Part shown: one piece after another, positions 24,862 through 32,331 of the stretch
Layout: every line of letters starts with the position of its first letter
Numbering within the stretch: position 1 is the stretch's first letter
Source of the DNA: Pelotomaculum terephthalicicum JT
Lineage (GTDB): Bacteria; Bacillota; Desulfotomaculia; Desulfotomaculales; Pelotomaculaceae
Direction: 5' to 3'
NCBI RefSeq assembly: GCF_022410535.1
Contig: NZ_JAKNBL010000036.1
Location: forward strand, 1-32,525
DNA length: 32,525 nucleotides
Notes under the pieces: model-generated
What the model was told of the DNA's origin: nothing
The model's input: only the letters and a program-made list of their open reading frames with translations
Database searches by the model: none
Translations under genes and position numbers: made by a program

Positions 24862-26546
24862 ATGTATAAAAGCATCAAGATTAGGGATTTCAGGCTATTC
24901 AAAGATCAGAAAATATTATTGGGTAAATATCTCACGATTCTGAGTGGTCGAAATTCTACAGGTAAATCTACAATCCTTGGAATGATTGCAAACTCTGGAG
25001 AACTAAAGAAGAAAGATGGAGTAACATATTTATTAAAACCTTTCCGAGCTGATTTTAGTGAGCTGTTTAAGGGTAGCAAGACATTTGATACTATTGGAGC
25101 AAACCGTTTTGAAATCACTTTATGTGATAAGGATGGTAATGTTTTTGACTATAGAAGTTTTAGAGCTGCTTGGCAACAAAAGGATAAAGATAGAAGGCAC
25201 AAAACATTGACAGAGGATAAAAGTGAGACAGCAGAAGAACTTGATAAATCAATGAACGATATTCGTTCTGTAAAAAGAGATCGGTTCCGCATTATACCAT
25301 TTAAGAAAGAAGATGGTAAACAAACTGAGGCCAAGTTTAACTACCCGGTTCTTTACCTTGGCTTATCACGTTTATTTCCTTTGGGAGAGTCTAGCGATGA
25401 CTCAATAGCTACAAAAGCTATAAATTTTAAAAGTGAAGATCATAAGAACTGGTTTATCACTAATTATAAGTCTATATTGTCAATGCAGACGGATGTTAAG
25501 GATATAACAAATTACAGTATCGGCGAAACTGACAAAAAGAGTGGTATTGGGATAAATACAGATGAATACGATTATCTAACAAATTCATCAGGTCAAGACA
25601 ATTTAGGTCAAATTCTTCTTGCATTGCTTTCTTTTCGAAAACTTAAAGAAGATAGTGGCACCGCTTGGAATGGCGGCATTTTGTTAATTGATGAAATAGA
25701 ATCTACTCTTCATCCGGCAGCCCAGAATAGGCTGGTTCAGTTGTTTATTCAAGAAGCACGCGCAAATGAGCTTCAAATTGTCCTGACAACACATAGTATA
25801 AGCCTAATTAGGGATATTTGTGGCAAAACTGCATATAATAAACACGATGATAACGTGAATAACGATATTGAGCTTTATTACCTCACGAACGCTAATAGAA
25901 GGCTTGAAATAAAACGCAATATCACTTTCACAGAAATTGAGCGTGATTTGTCTGTGACTTCCATTGTCCAAAGTTACAATAAAGTTAAGGTGTATTCGGA
26001 AGATAGCGAAGCAAGGTGGTTTTTAAAATACTTGATTCCGGAATATTTGATTTATCTGGAGTTACTAGAAACAACCATCGGCTGTGACGAGCTTATTAAT
26101 CTATATAATGCTGATATATCATATTTTGGAAATATCCTTATTGTTTTTGATGGTGACGTTTCGGAAAAGCAATTGAAAAAAATACCTGATCCTTTACGAG
26201 ATAAGCTTGGAAATATAATTAAGCTTCCAGGCGATAAACGTCCTGAAGAAATTATTTATGAATACTTAAAAGACCTCCAGCCTGATGGAATGCCGAGACA
26301 AGCTCATTTGGCTTTACTTGGGATTATTTTAATGACCACGGGCCATTATCTGATGATTACAAATCAGAAAAGGAGCGTGAAAAATACAAGAAGTGGTTTA
26401 TCGATCACAAGCCTTTTTTTGAATCGACCAAGCTGATAGACTTTTGGTTGCGTGACAATCCCGATATTGTAAGTTCTTTTAGGAAAGAATTTCAACTGAC
26501 ATACAATCGCATTGCAAAAAGAACTGCTGCTTCGGAGATGAGGTAG
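24862..26546 (+). CDS. OLD-like AAA ATPase with TOPRIM-like domain (frameshifted near 3' end)
   Basis: ABC/SMC-type ATPase resembling OLD-family nucleases (AAA_15/AAA_21). Walker A GRNSTGKST is at 29-37, an SSGQ signature near 241, Walker B LLIDE with Asp277 and Glu278, and the switch His311 in TTHS. A C-terminal domain follows with Glu380 and Glu383 in VYSEDSEA and DGD at 430-432, the acidic pattern of TOPRIM nucleases. The initial frame runs to 26436, but after residue ~476 (near 26288) it ends in an unlikely tail. Shifting by one base gives 85 more sensible codons, including SEKEREKYKKWF, up to TAG 26544-26546. One base appears to be missing from GATGGAATGCC, from mutation or sequencing error. 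The intact protein would have about 561 residues. Confidence 0.8.
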
Positions 26547-26625
26547 TACAACAGACTTGAAAGTTACCACATATAAGAAGTGTATAATTCAGAAGTAAAT
26601 TGAAATATACCCTTCCACCAAGGGG

Positions 26626-26640
26626 GTACCAGACTGGTAC
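26626..26640. repeat. Inverted repeat near the right end of element 1
   Basis: GTACCAG (26626-26632) and CTGGTAC (26634-26640) are perfect 7-base arms with one base between, 13 bases before the shared right-end sequence. This could be part of the recombinase binding site on the attP arm. The equivalent stretch of element 2 is related in its flanks but lacks this perfect repeat. Confidence 0.45.
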
Positions 26641-26653
26641 GACATACTTATTA

Positions 26654-26673
26654 TATCCTCAAGGCATGTGGAA
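26654..26673 (+). other. Middle attachment junction (attP-like) between elements 1 and 2
   Basis: TATCCTCAAGGCATGTGGAA is identical to 32332-32351 and joins the right end of element 1 to the left end of element 2. Because both sides are element sequence, the junction has the structure of an unrecombined attP. The sequence to its right again encodes an rlmD-like tail. Confidence 0.78.
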
Positions 26674-26706
26674 GCCATAATCCTGTTGCAACAGCGGAAA
26701 CCTTGA
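26665..26706 (+). pseudogene. Duplicate rlmD tail at the left end of element 2
   Basis: Read in the rlmD frame, this segment encodes HVEAIILLQQRKP and a TGA stop, nearly the same as the tail that element 1 gives rlmD (HVEAIVLLQRQKP). It is not attached to a gene here, because what lies upstream is element 1. It shows that element 2, too, is built to repair rlmD when it inserts on its own. Confidence 0.8.
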
Positions 26707-26749
26707 TGAATAGCTGGTTTGAGGGATTATTGGAAGAAAAAATGCTTTT

Positions 26750-26771
26750 GCGTGAGAGGATGCTTTCACGT
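26750..26771 (+). terminator. Hairpin terminator at the left end of element 2
   Basis: GCGTGAGAG and CTTTCACGT form a nine-pair stem with two G-T pairs and a four-base loop, followed by CTTTTCTTTT. This is the diverged counterpart of 22540-22572. Here it would stop transcription from element 1 cargo entering recombinase 2. Confidence 0.68.
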
Positions 26772-26832
26772 CTTTTCTTTTGTAAAATATAAATGGGATT
26801 TCCTATTTTAAATAGATGACTAAAGAAGGCAA

Positions 26833-28089
26833 ATGAAGAATATAAGGATCATACCTGCCATACACAAAGAAAATAAAATGCTCAAGGTTGCCGCCTATTG
26901 CCGGGTCAGCACATCCGGACCGGAACAACTACGCAGCCTTGAGATTCAGATAAAAACCTATACGAAAATGATACGCAGCCATACCGATTGGATTTATGCT
27001 GGAGTATTCTATGACGTTGAAAGCGGACTTCGTCGAAACAGCAGAACCGGGTTGGGCAAAATGCTCAGGAAAGCAGCGAAAGGCAAAATCGATTATATCA
27101 TCACCAAGTCAATCAGCAGGGTGTCAAGAGACACGCTGGAGGTTTTGGAAATAATAAGATTTTTAAGAGAGCGAGGGATCAATTTGCATTTTGAAAATGA
27201 GAAGCTGGATTCGATTGATGCTGATAAGGAATTTGAGATTACACTGAGGGGTATGCTGGCACAGGATGAGTGCCGGAATACAAGTGAGAATATCCAGTGG
27301 GGATTTCAACGCAAGTTTGAAAAGGGCGATATATTTACCAAGTATAAGAATTTTATGGGATATACCTGCGTAGATGGCGAAATTGTTATCGTTCCTGAGC
27401 AGGCAGAGGTCGTCAGAAAAATGTTTGACTTGTATTTGCAAGGCCTGTCATTCGGGCAGATAAAGACTTATCTGGAATCTCAAGGGATTAAAACAGTAAC
27501 GGGCAAAGATATTTGGGATACAAAAACGATTCAGAAGATGCTCAAGAATGAGAAATACAAAGGTGATACGATGCTGCAAAAGACTTTTACCGAAGATTTT
27601 ATGACAGGCAAGAAAAGCAAGAATATTGGGCAACGCAATCGGTATTACGTACAGGACAGCCATCCGGCGATTGTTTCTGCCGAAGTGTTTGATAAAGTAC
27701 AGGAAGAAATGGCCAAGCGCTCAAGGTTTGTCAGTAAAGAGGATGGTACGGTAGTAAGCAGTACAAGCAAATATAACGGTAAATATCTTCTGGGGAATTT
27801 GCTCGAATGTGGGGATTGCGGCGTTTCGTATCGGAGAAGGACTGAAAGAGGTAAAGTAGTTTGGCGTTGCGCGACACGGATTGAGAAAGGGAAAGCGGAA
27901 TGCCCTGACTCCCCTACTCTTGATGAAGGATGGATACACGATGTTATGGGCGAAGTGGTTTACCGGAATGGAATTTATGATGAAGATATAATAAGGAAGG
28001 AAGTTGATAAAGTCCGGATTTTTGATACTTTTATCCTGATTTTTCGCACAGATGGGTCTCAGGAGAAAAGGTTATTCCAGAATGACTGA
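26833..28089 (+). CDS. Large serine recombinase 2 (integrase)
   Basis: A 418-residue paralogue of recombinase 1. By eye there are 13 differences in the first 100 aligned residues, with divergence growing toward the C-terminus. The catalytic Ser26 in YCRVSTS, the SRVSRD motif and the zinc ribbon (CGDCG, then WRC, then a Cys in KAEC) are all kept, so it appears functional. AAAGAAGG precedes the ATG. The matching end sequences suggest that both recombinases recognise nearly the same sites. The zinc ribbon and the region after it, where the two proteins differ most, may tune specificity. Confidence 0.93.
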   Translation: MKNIRIIPAIHKENKMLKVAAYCRVSTSGPEQLRSLEIQIKTYTKMIRSHTDWIYAGVFYDVESGLRRNSRTGLGKMLRKAAKGKIDYIITKSISRVSRDTLEVLEIIRFLRERGINLHFENEKLDSIDADKEFEITLRGMLAQDECRNTSENIQWGFQRKFEKGDIFTKYKNFMGYTCVDGEIVIVPEQAEVVRKMFDLYLQGLSFGQIKTYLESQGIKTVTGKDIWDTKTIQKMLKNEKYKGDTMLQKTFTEDFMTGKKSKNIGQRNRYYVQDSHPAIVSAEVFDKVQEEMAKRSRFVSKEDGTVVSSTSKYNGKYLLGNLLECGDCGVSYRRRTERGKVVWRCATRIEKGKAECPDSPTLDEGWIHDVMGEVVYRNGIYDEDIIRKEVDKVRIFDTFILIFRTDGSQEKRLFQND

Positions 28090-28120
28090 ACCTGTGACAT
28101 ACTAATAATTGTCAATAAAA

Positions 28121-28309
28121 ATGGAGGTAAAGCCTCCGGCACAGATTGATCGGGGTAATTCCCAAGGCAGAAGAAACAAGCTGGGAGACCTGTTTTATGC
28201 TAAAAAACTTGATAAATAAAGGCTTAAGCTGTTTTCCTCAATCGCTCATTATGTAACTCTTGAAGAGATAAAACAGATGGCAAGGATATTACTTACGAGA
28301 TTATATTGA
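28121..28309 (+). pseudogene. Short degraded reading frame after recombinase 2
   Basis: ATG 28121 opens 32 codons ending KKLDK, then TAA at 28217-28219. The same frame continues with 29 protein-like codons (RLKLFSSIAHYVTLEEIKQM, then a hydrophobic/basic end) to TGA 28307-28309. One continuous frame broken by one stop suggests the remnant of a gene. I do not recognise the family. No clear ribosome binding site precedes the ATG, so it may be a fragment rather than a nearly whole gene. Confidence 0.4.
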
Positions 28310-28334
28310 AGTAAGAACATGCGTTTGGTATAAT
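28306..28334 (+). promoter_or_regulatory. Strong promoter for the element 2 cargo
   Basis: TTGAAG (28306-28311), a 17-base spacer and a consensus TATAAT (28329-28334), 69 bases before the Bro-N gene start. Transcription would start just upstream of the palindrome at 28357. Confidence 0.7.
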
Positions 28335-28356
28335 ATGTAATAAGATTACTCTCAAG

Positions 28357-28374
28357 CCTATCGAATTCGATAGG
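28357..28374. promoter_or_regulatory. Perfect 18-base palindrome, probable operator
   Basis: CCTATCGAATTCGATAGG is a perfect palindrome starting 23 bases after the -10 box and ending 29 bases before the Bro-N start. Its place in the leader fits a dimeric repressor blocking transcription. No T-run follows, so it is not a terminator. The obvious candidate for binding it is the Bro-N product. Confidence 0.6.
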
Positions 28375-28403
28375 GTTAAATACTGGGGTAATGGAGGTTT
28401 GGG

Positions 28404-29255
28404 GTGGATAAAGAAAATTCAATCAAGTTATTCGAAGATAAAAGAGTTCGTGTTTTATGGGATGAAGAACAGGGAAAATGGTATTTTTCAATTATAGATG
28501 TGATAGCTATCTTGACTGAAAGCGAAAATCCACGTCACTACTGGACTGTGTTAAAAGGTCGATTGAAAAATGAAGGAAATGAAACGGTCACAAATTGTGA
28601 GCGTTTGAAAATGGTTGCTCCAGACGGCAAAATGCGCATGACAGATGTGGCCGACACAGAACAACTTTTGCGGCTTATTCAGTCAATCCCAAGTAAAAAA
28701 GCTGAACCGTTTAAACTATGGTTGGCTCGAGTAGGTAGCGAGCGGATTGATGAAACCGCTGATCCGGAGATCGCTATTGATCGTGCTTTGGAAACCTATC
28801 TAAAAAAAGGATATTCGCGCAATTGGATCAACCAGCGTTTGAAAACAATTGAAGTCCGCAAAGAATTGACCGATGAATGGGAAAAACGCGGCGTCAACGA
28901 TAAGCGTGATTTTGCGATTTTAACCGATGAGATAACAAGGGCATGGTCGGGTAAGACAACAAGGCAATACAAAGAATTTAAGGGACTTAAAAAAGAGAAT
29001 CTGCGAGACAACATGACTAATGTTGAGTTGGTACTGAATATGTTGGCGGAGGTTTCAACAACCGATATTTCCCGTCAGGATGAACCGGAAACAATGGAAC
29101 AGCATAAAAAAGTCGCACAGCGCGGTGGTTCAGTTGCAAAGTCAGCGCGTGTGCAGTATGAAAAACAAACAGGGAAAAAGGCAGTAACACCTCTGAATGC
29201 CAAAAGCTTTAAAAGTTTGGCGGATAAAAATCAGCATGATGGAGATGAGGATTAA
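28404..29255 (+). CDS. Bro-N domain protein, phage antirepressor family
   Basis: A 283-residue protein starting at GTG 28404, six bases after GGAGG. The N-terminal ~110 residues (FEDKRVRVLWDEE, WYFSIIDVIAILTES, then a YW motif) are a Bro-N domain, a DNA-binding fold of phage antirepressors and baculovirus BRO proteins. The middle (about 115-220) is helical and charged, and the C-terminus is basic with RGGSVAKSARVQYEKQTGK. It is the first gene of the element 2 cargo and sits behind a strong promoter and a perfect palindrome, which suggests it is a regulator, perhaps of itself. Proteins of this type are often annotated as DNA-damage-inducible. Confidence 0.8.
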   Translation: MDKENSIKLFEDKRVRVLWDEEQGKWYFSIIDVIAILTESENPRHYWTVLKGRLKNEGNETVTNCERLKMVAPDGKMRMTDVADTEQLLRLIQSIPSKKAEPFKLWLARVGSERIDETADPEIAIDRALETYLKKGYSRNWINQRLKTIEVRKELTDEWEKRGVNDKRDFAILTDEITRAWSGKTTRQYKEFKGLKKENLRDNMTNVELVLNMLAEVSTTDISRQDEPETMEQHKKVAQRGGSVAKSARVQYEKQTGKKAVTPLNAKSFKSLADKNQHDGDED

Positions 29256-29299
29256 TTTCTGAACAAGAATGTTTGGAAGAGGAACAAGGTGAAATATTA

Positions 29300-29671
29300 G
29301 TGAATAAAGAGGAACTAAAACATAAAGTACACTCTATTGTAAGCAGTACACTAAAGGAGAAAATTTATATATCCCCTGTAGAGTTACTGATGAAAATTGG
29401 AGTATTATCTGCTATAGATTATGAAGATTGGCGGTTCGGCCGTGTACCATACCTTGAAAAAGTATGTAAGATCAACTTGAGCAAATTGTCATTTATAACG
29501 AAAGAACTTAGAGCATATGCGCTGGAGAATCATTCAAAGTCCTCATGGACGGCATATAACCAGTGGGGTGTAAAAGGCAAGAAAATTCCCTTGTGCTTTA
29601 GCAAATCTGGGGATGCCGTTATAGAAGAAGCCTATGCTACACATTATGTTGTCAATGCTAATAATGAATAA
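29300..29671 (+). CDS. Unrecognised 123-residue cargo protein
   Basis: I do not recognise this family with certainty. The protein is soluble, with no membrane segment, and has a motif-rich centre: YISPVELLMKIG, DYEDWRFGRVPYLEKVC, KLSFITKELRAYA, then SWTAYNQWGVKGKK and FSKSGD. The dense aromatic motifs suggest a conserved fold. An earlier in-frame start at 29273 has no ribosome binding site; AAGGTGA at 29286-29292 supports GTG 29300. It lies 44 bases after the Bro-N gene and 20 bases before the YkgJ-type gene, so it is probably in one transcript with both. Confidence 0.65.
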   Translation: MNKEELKHKVHSIVSSTLKEKIYISPVELLMKIGVLSAIDYEDWRFGRVPYLEKVCKINLSKLSFITKELRAYALENHSKSSWTAYNQWGVKGKKIPLCFSKSGDAVIEEAYATHYVVNANNE

Positions 29672-29691
29672 TGTGAGGTGAAAGAGAAGAC

Positions 29692-30207
29692 ATGCTGAAG
29701 CCGAGTGAAGTAAAAAAAGCAGCAAAGGCTATAGAGGCTGACAATATCAGATTCCGTTCTTTTTTGAAGAATCATGCTGATGAAGAAGAACTGGATAAGC
29801 AATTTCTGGCATTACATAATGAGCTGTTTGCTGATTATGACTGCAGAAAATGCAGGAACTGCTGCAAAATGTATAAAGGAACATTTCAGGAAGATGAACT
29901 GGAAAAAGCGGCGGGATACATGAATATAACAACTGACCAGTTTAAAGATTTCTTTCTGGAATTCGACGAAATAGGATACAACTATGAAACCAGGCACCGG
30001 CCATGTGATTTTTTGGATGAAGATGGAGAATGTAAACTGGGTAGCATGAAACCTGAAAGCTGTAAAACTTATCCACATACAAATCAGCCGGAAAGGTTAG
30101 GGAGTCTTTACAGTATGTTAAATGTGGTTGAAGTATGCCCAGTAGCTTTTGAGATATTTGAAAGATTAAAGGAAATCTATAGATTTAAAAGCAGACGGCG
30201 ATATTGA
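29692..30207 (+). CDS. YkgJ-family cysteine-cluster protein
   Basis: A 171-residue protein with the UPF0153/YkgJ pattern: CRKCRNCC near residue 50, CDFLDEDGEC, then CKTYP and a late Cys in VEVCPVAF. Eight or more cysteines are placed as in proteins predicted to bind zinc or an Fe-S cluster. The function is unknown, and such genes are found both in chromosomes and in mobile regions. The ribosome binding site (GAGGTG) is 13 bases upstream, somewhat far. It ends with TGA 30205-30207, and the same frame continues open into the ORF-3-like segment. Confidence 0.78.
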   Translation: MLKPSEVKKAAKAIEADNIRFRSFLKNHADEEELDKQFLALHNELFADYDCRKCRNCCKMYKGTFQEDELEKAAGYMNITTDQFKDFFLEFDEIGYNYETRHRPCDFLDEDGECKLGSMKPESCKTYPHTNQPERLGSLYSMLNVVEVCPVAFEIFERLKEIYRFKSRRRY

Positions 30208-30429
30208 TTTGCCTATGCCAATGAAATTGTGGTGAATGAGCACAGGCCAGTTTGCATCCATAAAGACGGAGTATTTTTGCTTGATGATGCGGGCGGATTA
30301 AGTGGCTTTGCTGATTTTTTAGGGACTGTTTATGAAAGTGAAGACAAAAAAGAAAGGGATGAGCTTCGGGCATGGGCGAAGAGTCTTGGATGGAGCGAGA
30401 AAAAGATTGCGAATAAAAGGATATTGTAG
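30208..30429 (+). pseudogene. Fragment resembling the C-terminus of pRiA4b ORF-3-like proteins
   Basis: In the frame of the preceding YkgJ gene, immediately after its TGA, the sequence encodes FAYANEIVVNEHRPVCIHK, then DDAGGLSGFADFL and RAWAKSLGW. This resembles the C-terminal part of the pRiA4b ORF-3 (IS1096-associated passenger) family. The family's N-terminal half is absent and there is no ribosome binding site near the GTG at 30229. It is therefore probably a fragment joined to the YkgJ gene, or the tail of a fused protein cut off by the stop. Confidence 0.5.
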
Positions 30430-30453
30430 TGTGATTGAAATACAGGGGGAAAG

Positions 30454-32238
30454 ATGGATCAGAAAGAATTTGTCCGGAAATCAGATGAAATACTGAACAG
30501 TATGAGCATGGAGAAATTAAGAAGATGCCTGCATAATATTGCAAGAAAAACGCCTGAAAACAAGAGAGCATCATTTCTCCAGCTGCTTGAAGATTGTCAT
30601 GATCAAGATGACCGAGAAGATAGTAAGTATGAGGGGACATTTCAGTATAAAAGATTGATACCTGATGAGAAAGTAAAAGAAAAGCTAAGTGATATAAAGA
30701 GAGCTTTTTCTAAAATAGAAAATGGCAAATTGCGTTTGTCGGCCCAAGGATATGAAGATTATTCCAATGGATATTGGGCAAGTGACTGGATATGGGAATA
30801 TGAGGACAATGAAGGTATTGGCAGGATAATCGAGGATGCGGTTTTGTTTGCGCATGACTGTATGAATGATTGCAGATATGAAGAAGCAGTAACAATTTTT
30901 AAATTGGTTATGGATACCAAAATATTCGTTGAGGATGAAGATGGCGGAGATTCTTTTGAATTAAGCCTTGAAGAAATGGTCGATGAGAAACTGGTTGGAG
31001 TAAACTTGAAGGTACTTGCACTAGACGTACTGTATTCAAATTATCAATTGCAACCGGCCGTTCAACGGGCAAGCGTTTTGTATTCATATTTTACTTACCC
31101 TTATTTTAAGGAGATTCATATTGAGGACATTTTCTCGATAGGTAGAGAAGAGTTAAGGGATACGGATATATTTTGGCAATTTTGGATTGATTTTCTTAGG
31201 CAGCAGAGCGGTAAAGTTTCGGCACGTTTATTAAAAGAAGGTTCATTATATTATAAAGGAACGGAGGGTTTGCTGGAAATAGCGAGAAAAGGTTATAAAG
31301 AGCATCCATCCGTTTACTTGGCTGTGTTGTTGGAATACGAAAAGACTCATGATTATGAGAAAATGAAAGAGATTGGCAAAGAGGCACTTGCTAGAATAAA
31401 AAGTGATTTAAAAATACGCGGTGAAATTGCTTTGAAAACAGCTCAGGCGTCCGGTTGTTTAAATGACAGGGAATTTATGAAGGAATGTTGGTATCAAGCC
31501 TTTTACTCCAATTCAACCATACCTAATTATTTGAGACTTTTTACAGATGGAGAAGCGATAAGGGACTATAAAGATCTTGCGGAAAAAAGAATAGAAAAAT
31601 TGCCTGTATCTGATAATCATTATAATCAGCACATATCTGAAATAGCAGAAAATAATATTACCGATCTAGAATATAAATATCTATACTTTTTCTCGGGACA
31701 TTTTGAAATGATTAAAAGCTGGTGTATGGAACAGAGAAGTCCATTGGGCTGGAGCGGTAATTTTATCGGTTATGGTGTAGATTTATTACTGTTGTATTTA
31801 TATGCGGATAATAATCTGAGAAAAGCCGGGAAAAAGATAGCAGTCCAGGTTTCAAACAGGATAGGGTTTAATGAGAGCAATAACCTTGTATTAATGAAAG
31901 AAAATTCTGTATTTGAAACTGAAGTGAGTACGCAAAAAGGCGAAGAAATATTTTGGAGTATCTTTTGTTTATGGAAAGTAAATTATGCAATAACTGTGGA
32001 TGATATGAATTCATATGTGAAGTGGCTGGAATCCGTAATTGATAAAAGAATAGATGGAATTGTGGGTGGAAAATACAGAGATAAATATAATGATGTTGCT
32101 TTATTGGCAGCTGCATTGGGAGAAGTAAAAGAGTCATTAGATGTGAAAATGGCAAAAAGAATTGTTATAAACAGGTATTTAGAAAGATATCCACGGCACT
32201 CAGCCTTTCGAGGAGCATTGAAAGAATACATTGATTAA
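30454..32238 (+). CDS. Large helical cargo protein of unknown function
   Basis: A 594-residue, acidic, apparently soluble protein with AGGGGGA upstream of ATG 30454. I do not recognise it firmly. The central part has features of helical repeats (for example FAHDCMNDCRYEEAVTIF near 150, and repeated YKEHPSVYLAVLLEYEK-like helices), suggesting TPR-like scaffolding. A Tyr/Trp-rich patch (GYEDYSNGYWASDWIWEYED, about 97-116) stands out. Similar segments occur, as far as I recall, in Firmicute proteins associated with SWIM zinc fingers, but no SWIM motif is present here. It is the last and largest cargo gene of element 2, ending 93 bases before the right junction. Confidence 0.7.
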   Translation: MDQKEFVRKSDEILNSMSMEKLRRCLHNIARKTPENKRASFLQLLEDCHDQDDREDSKYEGTFQYKRLIPDEKVKEKLSDIKRAFSKIENGKLRLSAQGYEDYSNGYWASDWIWEYEDNEGIGRIIEDAVLFAHDCMNDCRYEEAVTIFKLVMDTKIFVEDEDGGDSFELSLEEMVDEKLVGVNLKVLALDVLYSNYQLQPAVQRASVLYSYFTYPYFKEIHIEDIFSIGREELRDTDIFWQFWIDFLRQQSGKVSARLLKEGSLYYKGTEGLLEIARKGYKEHPSVYLAVLLEYEKTHDYEKMKEIGKEALARIKSDLKIRGEIALKTAQASGCLNDREFMKECWYQAFYSNSTIPNYLRLFTDGEAIRDYKDLAEKRIEKLPVSDNHYNQHISEIAENNITDLEYKYLYFFSGHFEMIKSWCMEQRSPLGWSGNFIGYGVDLLLLYLYADNNLRKAGKKIAVQVSNRIGFNESNNLVLMKENSVFETEVSTQKGEEIFWSIFCLWKVNYAITVDDMNSYVKWLESVIDKRIDGIVGGKYRDKYNDVALLAAALGEVKESLDVKMAKRIVINRYLERYPRHSAFRGALKEYID

Positions 32239-32331
32239 AGTTTTTATTAAAAATGCCTCAGTAACAACAATTTTTGTCAGAAGTATATCCTCCCGCCAAG
32301 GCCCAGCTAGGTTTAAGCGGCATCTTTTTTG

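Larger units (their letters stand above)
22456..26663 (+). mobile_element. Serine-recombinase element 1 in the 3' end of rlmD (about 4.2 kb)
   Basis: Bounded by GCATGTGGAA copies at 22456-22465 and 26664-26673. Its left end supplies a new rlmD tail and terminator, then the recombinase gene. Its cargo is an adenine methylase and an OLD-like ATPase. The right end (about 26605-26663) resembles the right end of element 2. No conjugation, replication or phage structural genes are present, so it is a small recombinase-only island. Boundaries come from the three-way comparison of junctions and the homology of element ends. Confidence 0.82.

Noticed and set aside
26281-26300. Programmed -1 frameshifting in the OLD-like ATPase
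   Set aside because: The local sequence has no slippery heptamer, and no strong downstream hairpin is evident by eye. A missing base is simpler.
22500-26830. Retron or phage-derived element
   Set aside because: No reverse transcriptase, msr/msd-like RNA, capsid, terminase or tail gene is present. The recombinase and cargo alone fit a small integrative island.
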